This document shows, piece by piece, positions 26,201 to 39,800 of a stretch of DNA of 64,000 nucleotides. Source of the DNA: Acridotheres tristis (taxonomy: Eukaryota; Chordata; Aves; Passeriformes; Sturnidae); the NCBI GenBank assembly GCA_037013685.1, contig CM072893.1, positions 18,495,736 through 18,559,735 of the forward strand. Reading direction: 5' to 3'. The notes under the pieces were generated by a model that saw only the letters and a program-made list of their open reading frames with translations, searched no databases and was not told the origin of the DNA. Position numbers and translations under genes: made by a program. Each line of letters begins with the position of its first letter. The stretch's first letter is position 1.

Positions 26201-27514
26201 TTAAATCTCTTATATTAGTAGAGAGCTGGAAAGAACTAACTTTATTCTGATCTGCCACACTGAGAACAGAAACAGGTATAAAAGTGAGTTTTAAGAATGT
26301 ATGTAAGGTGAGAGATTTAAAAAACCCATATGTCTATCAACATTGGCTTGAGCTAAAAGGTTATGAACATCCTATTTATTTAGAGGTTGTGGTCTTTGGA
26401 TCTGGATAATAGTAAATTACAATAAAATAGTGTAACATCCTGTTTGGAATCATCCTGTAATGCTACAACATAAAGCTCTGCCTGTGAAATATTGGGATAT
26501 TACTTAATTAAGTTGGGCATGCCATCTACCTCAGGCCCCCAAGCCTTGAAGGTCTGCTGGGTTTCCTGAGAGAAGCTGTAGGAATGGCAAAGGATGCCAA
26601 GAGCTCCCAAAGCTCTCACAGCTGACATTGGCTGCCCTGTCTTCACAAGGTGAAAGAAAAGCCTGGCTTGAAATAAAAAATTTTCATGTCTTCTTACACC
26701 TCGTGATGACAATATGTTATATACAGAATTCTTGAAAGAAGAGGATTAAACAGAATAGAATCTACAGCATTGTTTTCTGAACTGAGACCAAAGCCACCGA
26801 CTCAAAGGTTTGGTAAAAGTTGGAAAGTGTTTACAGAATAACTAGGATTTAAACTATTTTAAATGATTGAAACAACTCTAAATGTTCTGAAACAAAACTA
26901 ATTTTTCTTCTCATCACTCCCACTGTAACAAGCTTGTAATTGGAACCAGGCAAAGCAATTTTGATGTAATCAAGTCCACCAGAACATATAAGGCTAGAAC
27001 AAGGGTGAAGGTGCTGGGAAACTGAAATTATTCACAGATTCTGATTGAACTTAGTGCATTGTTTTATACTGAAAAAATAGGAATAGGGAAATTCTGGAAA
27101 TAACAGATTAGCTTGTTTGTACAGTATTGACATGAAGTGTCAACAGAACATAAAAACATTATTTCAAAACGGAATTTTTAAATTTTAAACAGCCATCATT
27201 CATTTTAAATGATTGAAATCATCACTACCACATATAAAAGACATCAGTTCTAGGTCTAAAACAAGGTAAAACTTAAAATTAAGGAAATGTTTTCTCACTA
27301 ACACAAAACATGTATTTCTTGAAGTAAATGAGAAGCATGGTTTGTTTTAACCTCAAATGAATGATTTTCCATGTTGCTGAAATCATTATTTGCTTATCTT
27401 GAAATACGGGTGTGACTATGAATTCTGCTGCTGAATTATATTGCCACCTTTCTGGTTGTCTGGTATTTAACTGTCTTTAGAAATCAATCTTATCACAGAA
27501 TAAAGAGGATCTAT

Positions 27515-27802
27515 TAGTGAATGGAGCTCATCTGTTTTATTCTCCTCATACATTTCTTTCATATAGAGGCTGAGGGGGATTGCAGGCCTTTTGGGTGCAG
27601 GTGATTGAAGTTAGCTGCATTATAAGCTCTTCCTGTAAACAATCAGTCAGCCTTTCAACTAAAGAACAAAGGAAAGTATTGGTATTGGTAAGATTCCTGA
27701 CAGTGCACAAGAGACTTCTATTGATCCTCAGACCAGGTAACTGTTGATTGCACAAGGGTTATTGATCTCTTGTACTTTGGTTTCTTACTGCATTGCTGTC
27801 AT
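27515..27802 (-). CDS. TMEM273: TMEM273 probable terminal exon (stop codon plus 3' UTR)
   Basis: A very strong acceptor (TTTTTCTTTCTTTTCACAG) ends at 27803. The first base, A, completes an Arg codon with the AG left from exon 5, and the next codon is TGA (27799-27801). The exon therefore adds one residue and is otherwise 3' UTR. An AATAAA signal lies at 27536-27541, and cleavage is placed only roughly at the left end. Human TMEM273 continues for about 25 more residues with a basic segment. I could not find that segment in the window, so the avian tail may be truly shorter, or the real last exon may have been missed and this one may be an alternative end. Confidence 0.45.
27536..27541 (-). terminator. 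TMEM273: Poly(A) signal AATAAA, probable TMEM273 end
   Basis: The minus strand reads GAATAAAACAG, about 260 nt after the acceptor at 27802. The spacing is reasonable for a short 3' UTR. A six-base signal occurs often by chance, so its weight comes from the strong acceptor upstream. Confidence 0.45.
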
Positions 27803-30800
27803 CTGTGAAAAGAAAGAAAAATCACAGCTTAACAATAACTCTCTGGCTTTGGTTTTACCTGGATTATCCCACGTAAAACATCATTGTAATGGATGAGCTG
27901 GGAGATACTCAGATAAAAATCACAGGAATTCAAGAAAATTACTAATGGAGATGCTGGACTTACATTCATGAAGTTTCTTTCACTTAACTTTTCTTTTCCT
28001 AGATGTTTCTTTGTACCTTTGGAGGCATCTGTCTTCTAAGTGAATTTACAGAACAAATGCATGCTTGTGGCTGTTGGGGTGACTTCCAGATGCCCTTGTC
28101 ACTGCCAGGTAATAATCCACTAGCAGCAAGCCATGCATTTTTGGGTAGCATCCCAGTGCTCCCTGTATTGCAGACACTGGATTATTGTCATTTGGGCTGC
28201 CTCCCGGTATTGCCTTGCCACAGAGCGGGGAGCAGCTGAGCAGCTCCTGGATCCCTTTTGTGGATGCATCTTCCCAGGGATTTACTATTCCAGTGCCTGC
28301 TGCTGTGGGGCAGCTGCATAGGGCAGCCAGCCTTGCAAAGTGCCCTGGCCTGACACTGGGTATCCAGGTAAAGCACTGGGCAGCTGTGGGACAGCACAGA
28401 TAAATCACCTGCCTCAGCCTGTGCAGAGTGCCCAGCAGATCCAGGCTGTCAGTAGGAGCTCAGGGTAACCCCACGACCTTTACTGCTGTTTGACCTTTCC
28501 CCCTTTCCCTAGGTGAGTGTGCCTCTACAAGTTTGGGTCTGCCCAGTACTGTCACTCCAGCTCCCTGTGCCACCAACACCCCCTTCCCCCAGAACATACC
28601 TGCTTTGGCTGGATCCCGTGGTTGACCTGCAAAGTGTAGAGAGTGAGCTATTAATTGTGATTTTTCAGAGCCATAATCAAAAGTGAGAATTCAAATGAGT
28701 AACACATTAGAGTTGCAGAAATGAAGAAACTTTTTTATCTTTTCTTCACTGCTCTAAATCTTTTATTCAATTTTGCTCCATCTAGTGTCAGTGCTCGGGA
28801 ACACGATCTTGTCCTGCAGCTCTCAACTTGTTTATATTAAATTTCACGACTCCACAGGGAAATGAATTTCATCATGGTCCTATTTCTACAATACTAGTTA
28901 AGCATTTTCTGGTGTCTTTGCTAAAGACAGATGTCACAGGAGATTTGGTGGGCAGGGACAATCCTTCACATAATCTGCCTCAGTCTTTTTCCTTCTGTGA
29001 GAGAAATTTTGTCACTTGATGCTCTGTCAAAATTTTCACGTGAAATTCACTGCCCTGCTAGTGTTAGTGTGAACTTGTGTGCAGAAATCAAAAGTGATAC
29101 ACAAAAACCTGTGAGCTGGAATACGCAGGAGCTCTAATTTGATGCTGTTCTTGTCTGACTAACACCTGTGGCACTCGAGTCTCCTGCGTCAAGAGGCCTT
29201 GGTTTGTGTTGGTTTTAAGCTGTCCTTTAGCTATCATAGCAGCTTTCATTCCTGGCTAATCCCATGTTGTCACTCCTCTGACAAGCCCTAGGCAACACAA
29301 AGCTACTCAGTTTGTTTGGCAGAGTAGTGCTGCCAGGGAGCAGGAGGCTCTATGCTCGGTGGCATCTAATATTTGGGTTACCCTGGGTGCCTGTTGACAG
29401 GGGTGAAGAGGGTACTCTTCCAGAAACATTTCTCCTCTTTTTTTTGTATCCAGACTTGCAGCAGCTCTGGGGAAGGGTAGAATTACTTGTTTAGTGCTGG
29501 AATAATTTGCACCAGTAAGTTTGCCAGCAGCTACCATGGTGGCTGTGGAAGGAATTGCCTCTGACAGGTGTCTGAATATTACCAGGAAAGCATTCTCCTG
29601 ACTTAGCAGGTTTGGCACCAACTCTTACAATCAAATTATTTAAAGCTATTCAAGACTAGCCTCAAACAGTTGTGCAGAGGGGTAGGAAGGAGTAAGGATT
29701 CTTCCCTGTTTGGCAGCTGTGAAAAGGTCAACGACAAAGGCAGTCCCCAGATCCAAGGGGAGAACAGGTGCCCTGGGCCAGGTGCCCTCCCAGGGAATGT
29801 GGAGGGTGGCCAGAGAGGAGCAAAAAATAGCCAGAAGTGTGGCTCTGCCCATCAGGCTGGTAGCTGGCATCAGTGAGGTATGCTGTATCCTGGAAACGGG
29901 TGTAATGAATTAATCTCACCCTAGCAGTTTGTGCCATATGTATGTGTGTAGTAAATATACATACATATATATAAATATATGTATACATAACTGTCTTTCA
30001 GGGCCTGTGTGTGTCTGTATTCCCTCAATCCAGGAATGGTGCTAAGGGAGCTGAGAGCCTACAGTGTCTTATTCCTGCTTTTTAAAGCCTGCTGTCCCCA
30101 GCACAGTACAAAGCTTAATGTCCTTGATTTTGAAGTGTGTGATAAAAAGATTAATTTCATTTTATGGAAAGGGTAACCTGAGCCAGTGACTTGTCCAAGG
30201 TTGTTCAGAAGAACAGGTTCAGCCAGACAGGGCAGTGACAGACTTAGGAAGAAAAACCAGTTTATTACTCTAGTTGTTGGTGACTATTGCCTCAACACAA
30301 AATGGGTATTGGCATTTTGTTTATGCAAATGTACATGTACAAGGAGTTCAGCCATTTCTGCTGTGATTATTTGCCCATTTTTTAACATTTGCGCACACAT
30401 GGAGTTGTTTAGATCATCTCTACTTGTACTTAAATTTATTTGCAATAGCATACATTATTATGGCATTTGTGAAGCTTTAAATATTTTCCATTAAACTCAG
30501 TTCCCAGGACGCATGCTGAGCAAAGCTAAACCAGTGAGTACAGCCTTCAGCCTATCGACCACCCACTAATCCCTGCAGTGCTGAGTGAGGAATTGGGCCT
30601 GTTCTGGTGTATCAACAGGGCCAGACCCATCTTGTGCAGGTGGCATCTGCTCAGTGAATGCAAATGCTCTGCTGCCTGAGAGGACTGGAGCCCTCCGAAT
30701 TTGTCTTCCACTCTCATTCTCGTGACAGTTCTTCACTACTGGTTTTAAGTCCAAGTGGCAACGTGAAGAGAGGCTCTGTAGTAAAAACAGACCTCTCAGG

Positions 30801-33800
30801 AATAATTTGTGACTGATTTTGCAAGGCTTATTTGGATCATTGAAAAGGTTAAGTGTCGTCGCTCGCTCTGTTTTTCCTTATGTGTAAACCACTAACAACT
30901 TCTGAAGACTTTGTTGATGTAATGATTGAATGGTATGTAGAATATCCTATATCAGAATGAGAGACCTTGTGAAGGTCTGCTTGGGAAACCAAGAGTGGCA
31001 AGTGAAAGAACAGCTTAGGGCATCACTGAGGCATGATAAGAGAATCCATCCACACAGAGGTGTCAGAGTCTGCTGAATCTACATGACTGGTCTGCTACAG
31101 ATCCAAGAAGATGAAACTGACTGCATAGTTTAAAAGGAATATTCCTGGGAGAGGAAAAGAAAAAATAGGCTCGTTTAAGGAGAGTAAAGATAGATGCAGA
31201 CAACTTGCTGGTGGCTGAACTTACACTGTTACCTATGAATAGCTGGCACAGTTTTGAGGGGCTGCAGTGCATTTCAGTGCCCAGCATCCTGGGAAACCAT
31301 AGTTGACCCTTTTCTCTTGTGCACCACTCTTCCAGTGACACTCTTAGACAAGGCCAAGGTCTTTTTTCTTTTCAATTTGTACTTACGGATTTTGGTTTGT
31401 AAATTTCTGGACCATTTTCCAAAAGACTCCCACACGTGGCTTTCTCAAGTACCCACTCTAGCATCCAAACTAGATCTCCAGTTAAGTTTATTTGTGAGCT
31501 CAGACTCAAGTGACTAGACAGACAGTGTCTCTCATTTGCAGGTGATGGGACTCATGTCTATGTTTTTGGCTTCCTGTTTGTTAAATGATGCATTCTGCAA
31601 TTCACAGTGCTCTAGACCAAGTTGGACTACTTGGATCAGAAAGAACTCATCTCTAAAACAAGTTGTTTGTCTTTCTATCTTACTTTAAACCTGTTTGAAG
31701 GATATGATATTTTTAGATCAGAACCTGTTCACTGTCCCTGCCTGTCAGGCTACAGACCTGAACACGACAAAATGCTAGGAAAAAGACTCTTGGTTCAGGT
31801 ATTTAGGCTGCCACAGTTCTGATAGTTGGAAGAAACTGCAGCTCAGCATTGAAACCTGCACACGATTGCCCAAACCTAGTCTTTTCCATTCTTTTCCATC
31901 TGTGATGTTTATATTTTCAAAGTGGATGATTTCACCTCCTATGCAATGTGTGGCACTGTTTTTAGAGATTTTTAGAACATATTAGAGAATTTTAAGGTAG
32001 TTACATTCCAAGACCTCCTCCATTCACCTAAAGAATGCTACAATTCTTTAAAATATCCTGTGTTTCTCAAGCACAGTCTAGCAAAGGAGAGAGTAGTTGG
32101 CCCCTTAGAAGTCAGGAGGGAAAATATAAGAGAATATTTTGATGAGGCTTTGGGTAGGAAAAGAAAATCACCGATACACTTGGCAAGCACCTCCCAAGCT
32201 CCTCCTCTCTTCCATAAAACATCAGAAGAACTTGTGTATTGCATTTAAAACCTGATTTTCTACTGAGTGATTTAGGTGGAGTCCTGTAGAGCCCAGTGAG
32301 TGACATGGGGGATTTTGTGTGTGCTGTTGCCCAGGATGTGTTGACAACAGATTCATTTGCAGCAGGTTTAAAATATGTACCTTTTCCTTTTTAGTAAACA
32401 TTCTCTGTCTCTCCACCCTTCTCCTTGTCTCTGTATGTCTCTTTCTTTTCCTCCTGTCAAGATAAATCTGGCTGACATGCACTGTAGTTAACTCAAAATA
32501 TTGCCAGCATTAAATGTGCCCAGACATTTTTATGAATACATTAAACTTGCATGAAATTTTTAGGCATTATAATTTACCAAGCTTACACCAAGATGGCATT
32601 TGATACTGACATGAGCTATTAATTAAAAAAGAGGACTTAAATAATTGTCAGTTGACATATAAATTGCTGTTTTGTTGGCTGACAGAACCTTGCCTCAAGC
32701 CTTTTTCTTCTCAAGTGTTAGTAAATATCCCATTGAGTTTAAGAGCAACCCATTGTGAATTGATTGTTTAAATCTTAATGTTATGTGCCTGACTAAATAA
32801 AGTGTAAATTCTGTTAATTATTGCACAATGAGCTGTCAGTGTCATGTGGATATCGAAATACTTGTGTTTTTAAGTATTTTGGAAATTATCAAGGGGGAGG
32901 CATCCAAATACTTCCTGGTTTTAGTGAAAATCTGTTCTTGGAAGGGGTCAGGTAGGTTCAGTACCAGCTAATTGGGGTTCTGACACAGAGGATGATTATC
33001 TGCATCAAGACCTTCAGCTGGTACAAGGCCGAGCAGCTCCATTGGCTATGAAAATACAGTGCTGGGTGATGCCCACTTGGAATATTTCCCAGCTAGGGAA
33101 ATATTGAGTGGCTGGTGGCATTTGTAGGAATAATGACATAAAATTTAAAACAAAATTTGGCTGAAGGTGAATTTGGTTGAATGTTCTCAGTTGAAGTATT
33201 TTTTTTTCCTGAATCCTATAGGGATTGTGTCTCTTAACACCAAAGGTTTCAGGTTGCCTTTCTTGAGATATTCAGGATGGCTATATGGAATAAATCAGGT
33301 GACTTCAGATAACAGACTTCACTTTATCAAAGGTTTTTCTAGGACTAGACACAGGTCTAAAAATTCCATTAATCCGAATTCCCTAGGGAACTGAAGCAAG
33401 CAGGTAAAATCAACTTAGATGTAATTATCATATGTCTCTCTGGTGACCTGAATAAATCCTACTAAGGATTAGTTTATTAGGGGCATTTCTAAATATTTCT
33501 ATGGCTCTGGTAGTATTTTTACTGCCAGAGTTTTTCTCAAAACCAGTAGAAGGCTATACTGTTTCCACAGATTATTACCAGCATTATAGCATCCTTTAGT
33601 GACCTACCAGAGAGTAATACATAGATGCCCTGAAGTGAATGAGAAGAAAGATTTGCTAGTAAATTACTGACTACCACAGCAGAATTGAAAAGTGCACTGA
33701 TTATGAAGTAACAGTGGATTTCTAGGTTTTTTCCTACTTAGCCATAAAAGTATGATCTTTAACATAAATAGTTTTGCCTCAAAATATTGTGGAATTAGTT

Positions 33801-36800
33801 TCTCTCATTGGTCAGTGTCAGCGGGTCTAAGGCAAAATGTTTGTGTATTGTGTCACACTTGCAGCCTTAAGACCAGAATTTTGTCATTAAACTGGAAATT
33901 TCACTCTACCTTTTAGCAAACAGAAAAGGAAACATCAAAGATGTCAATGTAAGGTCACCATTAAAGACGTGAAATTTTGCTGCCACCACAAAGTCAGTCA
34001 ATTCCCCTAGAAAGATCAGAGGATGATGTGATAAATGTTCAGACTGTCTCTGAAGGAAAATACGACGCATAATAAACAGCAAAGAGAGCTAGAGAAGTCC
34101 AGTGTGGAACAGTTCATAGATCATCCTGTCTGCATTTCACCCAGGCAGTAAATCTACCACTGCCTTCTGTGTTTCTTCTTGTCTTTCTCTCTCTCATCTC
34201 TTTTTTCTCTTTTCTCTTGACTCTGGTCTCTGGCTTTTCTGTTCTGGCTTAGCTCTTTCTCATGACTTTCCTGTTCACTGTTCTGTCCATACTGTCCTGA
34301 AAGCACCATAAAGTCTACCAAGTATTCTACGTTTGTTCTTCTGATCTTATCATAGTCCTAATCCATTTAGATGAAGCCTTTTACCCAGCGTTTGCTGTTA
34401 TTATACATAGTACAAACAAACACACAAAAGAAGCTTCATTGGAACTGTGTGAGGGATTTTAATTTTAAAAAGAATCTCAGTCTGCTGGGTTTTCTTGTGT
34501 ATTTCTGAAATGTTAAAATGCTGTTAGAAGAAAATTCCTTTTTCCACACAAATTCACTAGATATCCCAGTGCTCTAGAGGTTTGCCATGTGTGTTAAGTG
34601 CAATCATTCAAACGTGGGGAAGCATCATGCATAACGAGAGAAATTAAAAGTTGTGCATAACAGAAAACACAATGACTCTTACCTTCTATCCATTTTGCCA
34701 TCTGACTCTAAAGTGAGAAGAGGAAAATGTGGTTAGTTGAGAAACAAGGAACAGAATGGTAATAGGCCTCCACAGAATTTGTGGGGAGGCAACCAGGAGT
34801 ACATAGTTACAGCTGGTAAAGATCCAGCCATCCTCTCTGAGGTAAAACTCTTTGATATTAGTTGTGTCATGCAACTTTGCTAAAACTGTTCTTGATTCTT
34901 CCAGCTGGAATATCTCATGATAATTTTCTCAGAGCTGTATCTTAGCTAATACTTTGTCTGGTTTGAGTTTGGTTGTAGCATATCCCCAGGGTATCATGAG
35001 AAACAACTTCGAGGCTAAAAAGTAGACTTGGTTATAGTGAAATGTGAGTCTGCAGTTCATAGCAGTTCAGTAATTCAGACACTTTAAAGATATTAAAAAT
35101 ATTAAAAATAGCTCTTCACAGGAAAACCAGAGCTGTTGTACATACACAGTTGCTAACACTGAAGCTCAGATCTGCTGTATCAGAAGATGAGGAGAGCTAG
35201 ATCTATGGAAAAGGGATCAGGAGTATTTTTTTCTTACCTCCAAAGACACTGTCGATCATTTGGGCTTTGATCATGCAGATTATTACTGCTACAAAACCGA
35301 TTGCTAGAACTGCTCCCAGAGTAACTCCTATAATAACATATGTGTAATCTGCAAATATTGAAAACCACTCAGTGAGTATATATCATTAAATAATAAATAC
35401 ATTCTTTGAGTTTCAGCTGTAACAAAGTTTAAATGCATCCCTAAAAAAATAATGCTGAGCCAGAGTAGGTAGCTGAGAAGAGTCTGAGTCTGTTCTTTCA
35501 AACCCTTGCATATCAAGAAGCCATGTGAACACAAGGGGCTCGAGGGTGTTTTATCATAATAACCAACTTCAGCTTTTGATGTGTGCAGGTCTCAGCTGAG
35601 CTTTAGAGCCAGGGCTTTAGTTTTACCCCAAAAGCAAAATCCCCCATCCACACTCCTTTGCCAATCTGCATCTTTTCAAACTGTTATTGTTGCTTCCAGA
35701 TATGCACACACACATATCGACCTCCCAGTCCCTCCCCTCCTGCCTTGCCCAGCTGTTCTGCATCTGTAAGTCTTTGCTGAGAGGAAGGAAATTTTTAAAG
35801 TGTAAATTCTGTGTTGTGATTTGGCATCACTGAGTCAGTGGTTGAGATCCTGAGTACAGGAGCATGCCTGTGTTCAGGATCTGAGTCCCATGCTCTGTCC
35901 TCATACACGTAATTTAAAGTGTCAGTCACATGACAGGACTGCAGCACTAGGTAACTACAAGCTTACAATGCTTATCTTCTACACATTCAAAGTATACAAG
36001 GTCTTCTAAGGACATTCAGTTTTGTTATTTGGCCTCTAACTTCCTCTGTGGAAGTGAAAATCCCACCATGAACTCACCTATTTCTTCCTCTGGGTTTTCA
36101 GAAGCATGTACCTTTGCTCTCCAAAGATCTGGAATGGAAATATTTTAGCCTGTTAGGACTTTGAGCAGAATGCCATTTCTGGCTTTTTTTTTTAATAGTT
36201 AATTCTAATAAATCTTAAGATAGAATTCAAGGCTTCCTGCAATAATGAAATGTTATCAGTCAAGTTAATGAGGGCATCCTAGAAATGTGGCCACATTGTG
36301 CCAGCTTTTGACCAGAAGAGAAAATATAATTCCAAAATTTTATGTTACCTTAGCATGGTTTCTGTTCCATGGCTTTGCCACTGCAAGCCAGAGAGCTCTA
36401 TACAATGGAAGCTGCTATAAATCAAGGAAAAGATTGCAGATGCACTAAAGCTAATAAAACATGCTAATAAGTGAGGATATGGCATAGTCCAACACCCATT
36501 TCAAGAAAACATGAATCCCAATCCTGCCTGTAGTTCCAGTTTTCAGAATGTGATTTATTGCTGGCAGAGAAGAGTCTTTTCCTCTTGCAATCAAATTTTG
36601 TGGGCTGGAAGCAAACCTTTCCAGAGAATTCTACACCAAGTTCCCTGTTCATGAGAAGGACACCTCCAGGCTCTCCCCTTCTCCATGACACCTCTGAGCC
36701 ATGGTGCCTGATGCTCAGAGTGTGCAGGCCCTCAGAATGGAGTGGCTTTGAAGAAAACAATTAATTCCCACATACTTTAGGAAGAAAAAAGAATCGACAT

Positions 36801-39800
36801 TTTTAAAAAAATGAGAAGAAAGGAGGGATCATGTTTCGTTTGAATATTGCTTGGTTATTTTAGGAAATTGTTAAAAACGTACAGTTGAATGTTTTTTCAG
36901 TGCAAGGATATTTCCACCACAGCCTTTTCAAGGGGCTCCAGTTGATGGAACTGATGTGTAGGTGCTGAGGTGCTGGACCATGAGAAGGCTTTAAAGGCAG
37001 ATGTGACTCCTGCATTCCAAACCTGTGCTGCTAACCTGCTGTCCCCTGCACGTGCTTCAGGCAGGACATGAAGTCACTGCTCTTTGGCCAGGGTGACACC
37101 ACATGTGGCACCTGGTGGGAGCACAGCTGCTTTGCACACATCATCATCTTTGCATTGGCATTTCCCACCACAGCAGGGAACTGGGAGGGAGTATTGTCTG
37201 GCTGAAACCCAAGCAGAATTTCAATGCCTTAAATGCACTCAGTTTTCCTACTGCTAAGGGGTCCAACATTGCAAGTCCCAGCTGCTCTCCTCCACCTTTT
37301 GCAGAGAAATAATTTTATTTTCTTGAGGTTTTGGGGTCTGTGCTTTCACTTGTTGTCCAGTAAAATGAATGCTCAAAACATGACTGCTTTTAAACTTGAA
37401 GCATTGTCCTTACATTCCAAAACAAGGCATTTTGGTATCTTTAGAGAAATAATCTTGTGTCTGCTTTTCAGACTGCTAAAACTCTTGAGCCGAGTGTGGG
37501 CCCTGGGGCTTCCAGAGTTATGTCAAAAAGATCTGATATATTGGGTGGCTTACAACAGATTTGTTTTTATTTCCTGGTCTTAATCACATTTCTATTCCCA
37601 AATTTTAATAAATTACAAATGAAGCTTCAAAAATCTGGAGAAGAGCTAAAAAAAATCTTGAGTTTTAAAGCAAATATATTTTGGGAACTATAATTCAGAG
37701 CTGAAAGTCCATTTTTTTTGGCCAAACTTCTCTTCATAATGAAAATATCTGGAAACTTATTTTGTACAAGCAGAAGTGTTTTCTCTCCAAAACCTCCATA
37801 ACACTCAAAAGAGGAGTTGTAAGGGGTAGAGGATCTGTATTTATACAAGCTATACCAAATGACCAAAATCAAAGTTATAAAGATAAGAAGATTAAAGAGA
37901 ACAGAAAGCTCTAAGGCTACACAGTGGGCATAAAAAGCATAGATTCTGTTTTTCCATATTAAAACCAAGTCTCTTTGCTCTCGCCTGTGATTTTATTTCA
38001 TTATAAATTTAAAAAAAACACCTTTCTTCCATCCCCTTAATTATTCTTTGTGCTCATATGAAGAATGTTTTAAATTCAAGCATAATAAAAATGATATTGT
38101 ATTACTTTTATTATCCTAATGATCATAATACATAGACCTTAATGTATGCTTTCTAATGGAATTAAACCAGTGACAGATTATGTGTTTTATGGCAGAAATA
38201 ATATTTTACATGGAATATTTTATGTAGGTCAGTTTAATATATTGAGATTAAATTATTGGTTTCTTTTTTTAAAGGGAGGGAAATTCCTGAAAACCCACAA
38301 GACTAAAGAGAATATTTTTAATTCATACTTTCAATATGCTTTTAATTAAGGTTTAATATCATTTACTGGATGCTGCTTAAATACTGTTTGCTTTCGAAGA
38401 CAGTGTTAGGTGGATTCTATTTGTTTCAGTTTTTTTCTTGGGTGGAAATAGGTGGATTAACTAATTCAAATACACATATTTTGTTTGATCTTGAGCTTAT
38501 CTGCAATTTAGATCTTTTGGGGACGTACAAAAACGTCCCATTAGGGAGGGTTAGAAATGATGCCTTAAACTCTGCAGTGTTCTAGTCCCAGTGCTGGATT
38601 TCTGACTCTGTAGAGTTTAGACTAACCCTCACATCTTGAATAAACCCTCTGAACTTGCAGAGTATTGCTCCTGTGTGGAGAAGCCTAGCAGGTGAATTTG
38701 ATACCCAGCTTGGGTGACTTGTGGATCATTTTCCAAGAGCCTGGCAGGCAGTGCCGGGGCTCTGTGCCCTCCGTGCCCGGCTGGGCAGGGAGTGATGGGG
38801 ATGTGCCCATCACACACGTGGGGAGCTGCCCAGGTACCGAACTGTGCCTCCAGCGCTGGGAACACCTCGGTGAGTGTGCAGGTGTGACCGCAGGCTGCAT
38901 GCGTCCTGCCTTACAGCTGGGGCATGGAGAAAGAGGAACGGAGAATCTGCGGGGGGAGCTGTGCTGGATGGAGCTGCGCTGGAGCTCTTACTGCCGGCTG
39001 AACACAGCCCTGCCTCTGCCGCTGTGGTTAGGCACGGCAAGGTAGAGCTGCTGAGCCAGCGATGGAGCCCAGATAAGCACAAGGGGCTGGGAGCAGCTAG
39101 TCTGTGATCTGGGTGTAACTCCGGGCAGGTTTAGCCCTGCCCAGACCTGCTGCGCACAGAGCCGAGCCTAGCAGAGAGCGGCTCGGTGTCACCGTGTGGT
39201 TTGTGCCTGTGCTCTCTGGGACACAGCTCTGCTCACGCCGTGCCATGACCCACAGGTCAGCCCAGCCAGGAAAATGGTGCAGATGCAATTTGGGCAGAAA
39301 ATCAGGGAGCAGGAAGAGCTCAATTTCCCCACCGGATTAGGTATTGTAACCCACTCCCAGCCAGAACCTTCAGTGATAAACAGCAACATGTGCCTCGTCT
39401 TTTTAAGTACACAGAACTTCCCTTAGTCCCTTTGCTTGTTACCTCCTGCTTCCATGTGACTTTTTCTCCCTTCCTCCAAAAATTCGTATTTCTCCTCATT
39501 GCAACAGATAATGGCCGGTCCTGTGGCATTGCAGCAGCCAGGAGCTCAGTGCCATTTATAACTGAGGCAGCAAATAGGAAAGAAAGCAAATATCTGGGGA
39601 GCCGAGGCAGGGTAGAGCCCTGCTGCAGATGTGTGGACAGCTGTGCAGAAGGTGAGGCGGGAGCGGATATCCAGTGGATCCAAGCTGGAATAACTGCTCT
39701 GCACGGCTCAGGTGGGGCGGACTATCCCTGTGGGATTCCCCAAGTGGAGATGGCGATTTTCTGTGAATGTCTGCGTGAAGCAGGCTGGTATGGGAGGAGC

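Larger units (their letters stand above)
9260..27514. other. Intergenic region between TMEM273 and VSTM4; no gene supported
   Basis: About 18 kb with no exon I can defend. It contains poly-T at 17196-17216, a GATA/GTT microsatellite at 12849-12879, an AT-rich tandem at 14979-15050 and a possible old CR1 end near 14690-14775. The longest open frame (223 codons, plus strand, 11525-12196) resembles no family I know. Mammals have FAM170B at this place. I see no sequence resembling it, though a diverged copy could be missed by eye. Confidence 0.5.

Noticed and set aside
36340..36420. GTAACA donor considered as the end of a TMEM273 first exon
   Set aside because: The required frame contains TAA immediately before the donor.
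37627..37968. 113-codon minus-strand frame with a strong membrane-like segment
   Set aside because: It has no ATG before the hydrophobic stretch, no CpG, no convincing acceptor and AT-rich low-complexity composition, and it lies inside TMEM273 intron 1. AT-rich DNA often spells hydrophobic runs.
39097..39288. Signal-like peptide (RSLLGSALCAA) considered as TMEM273 exon 1
   Set aside because: The donor would be GTCTGG, which is poor. The exon at 40497-40548 has a strong donor, an ATG closed by an upstream stop, and a better match.
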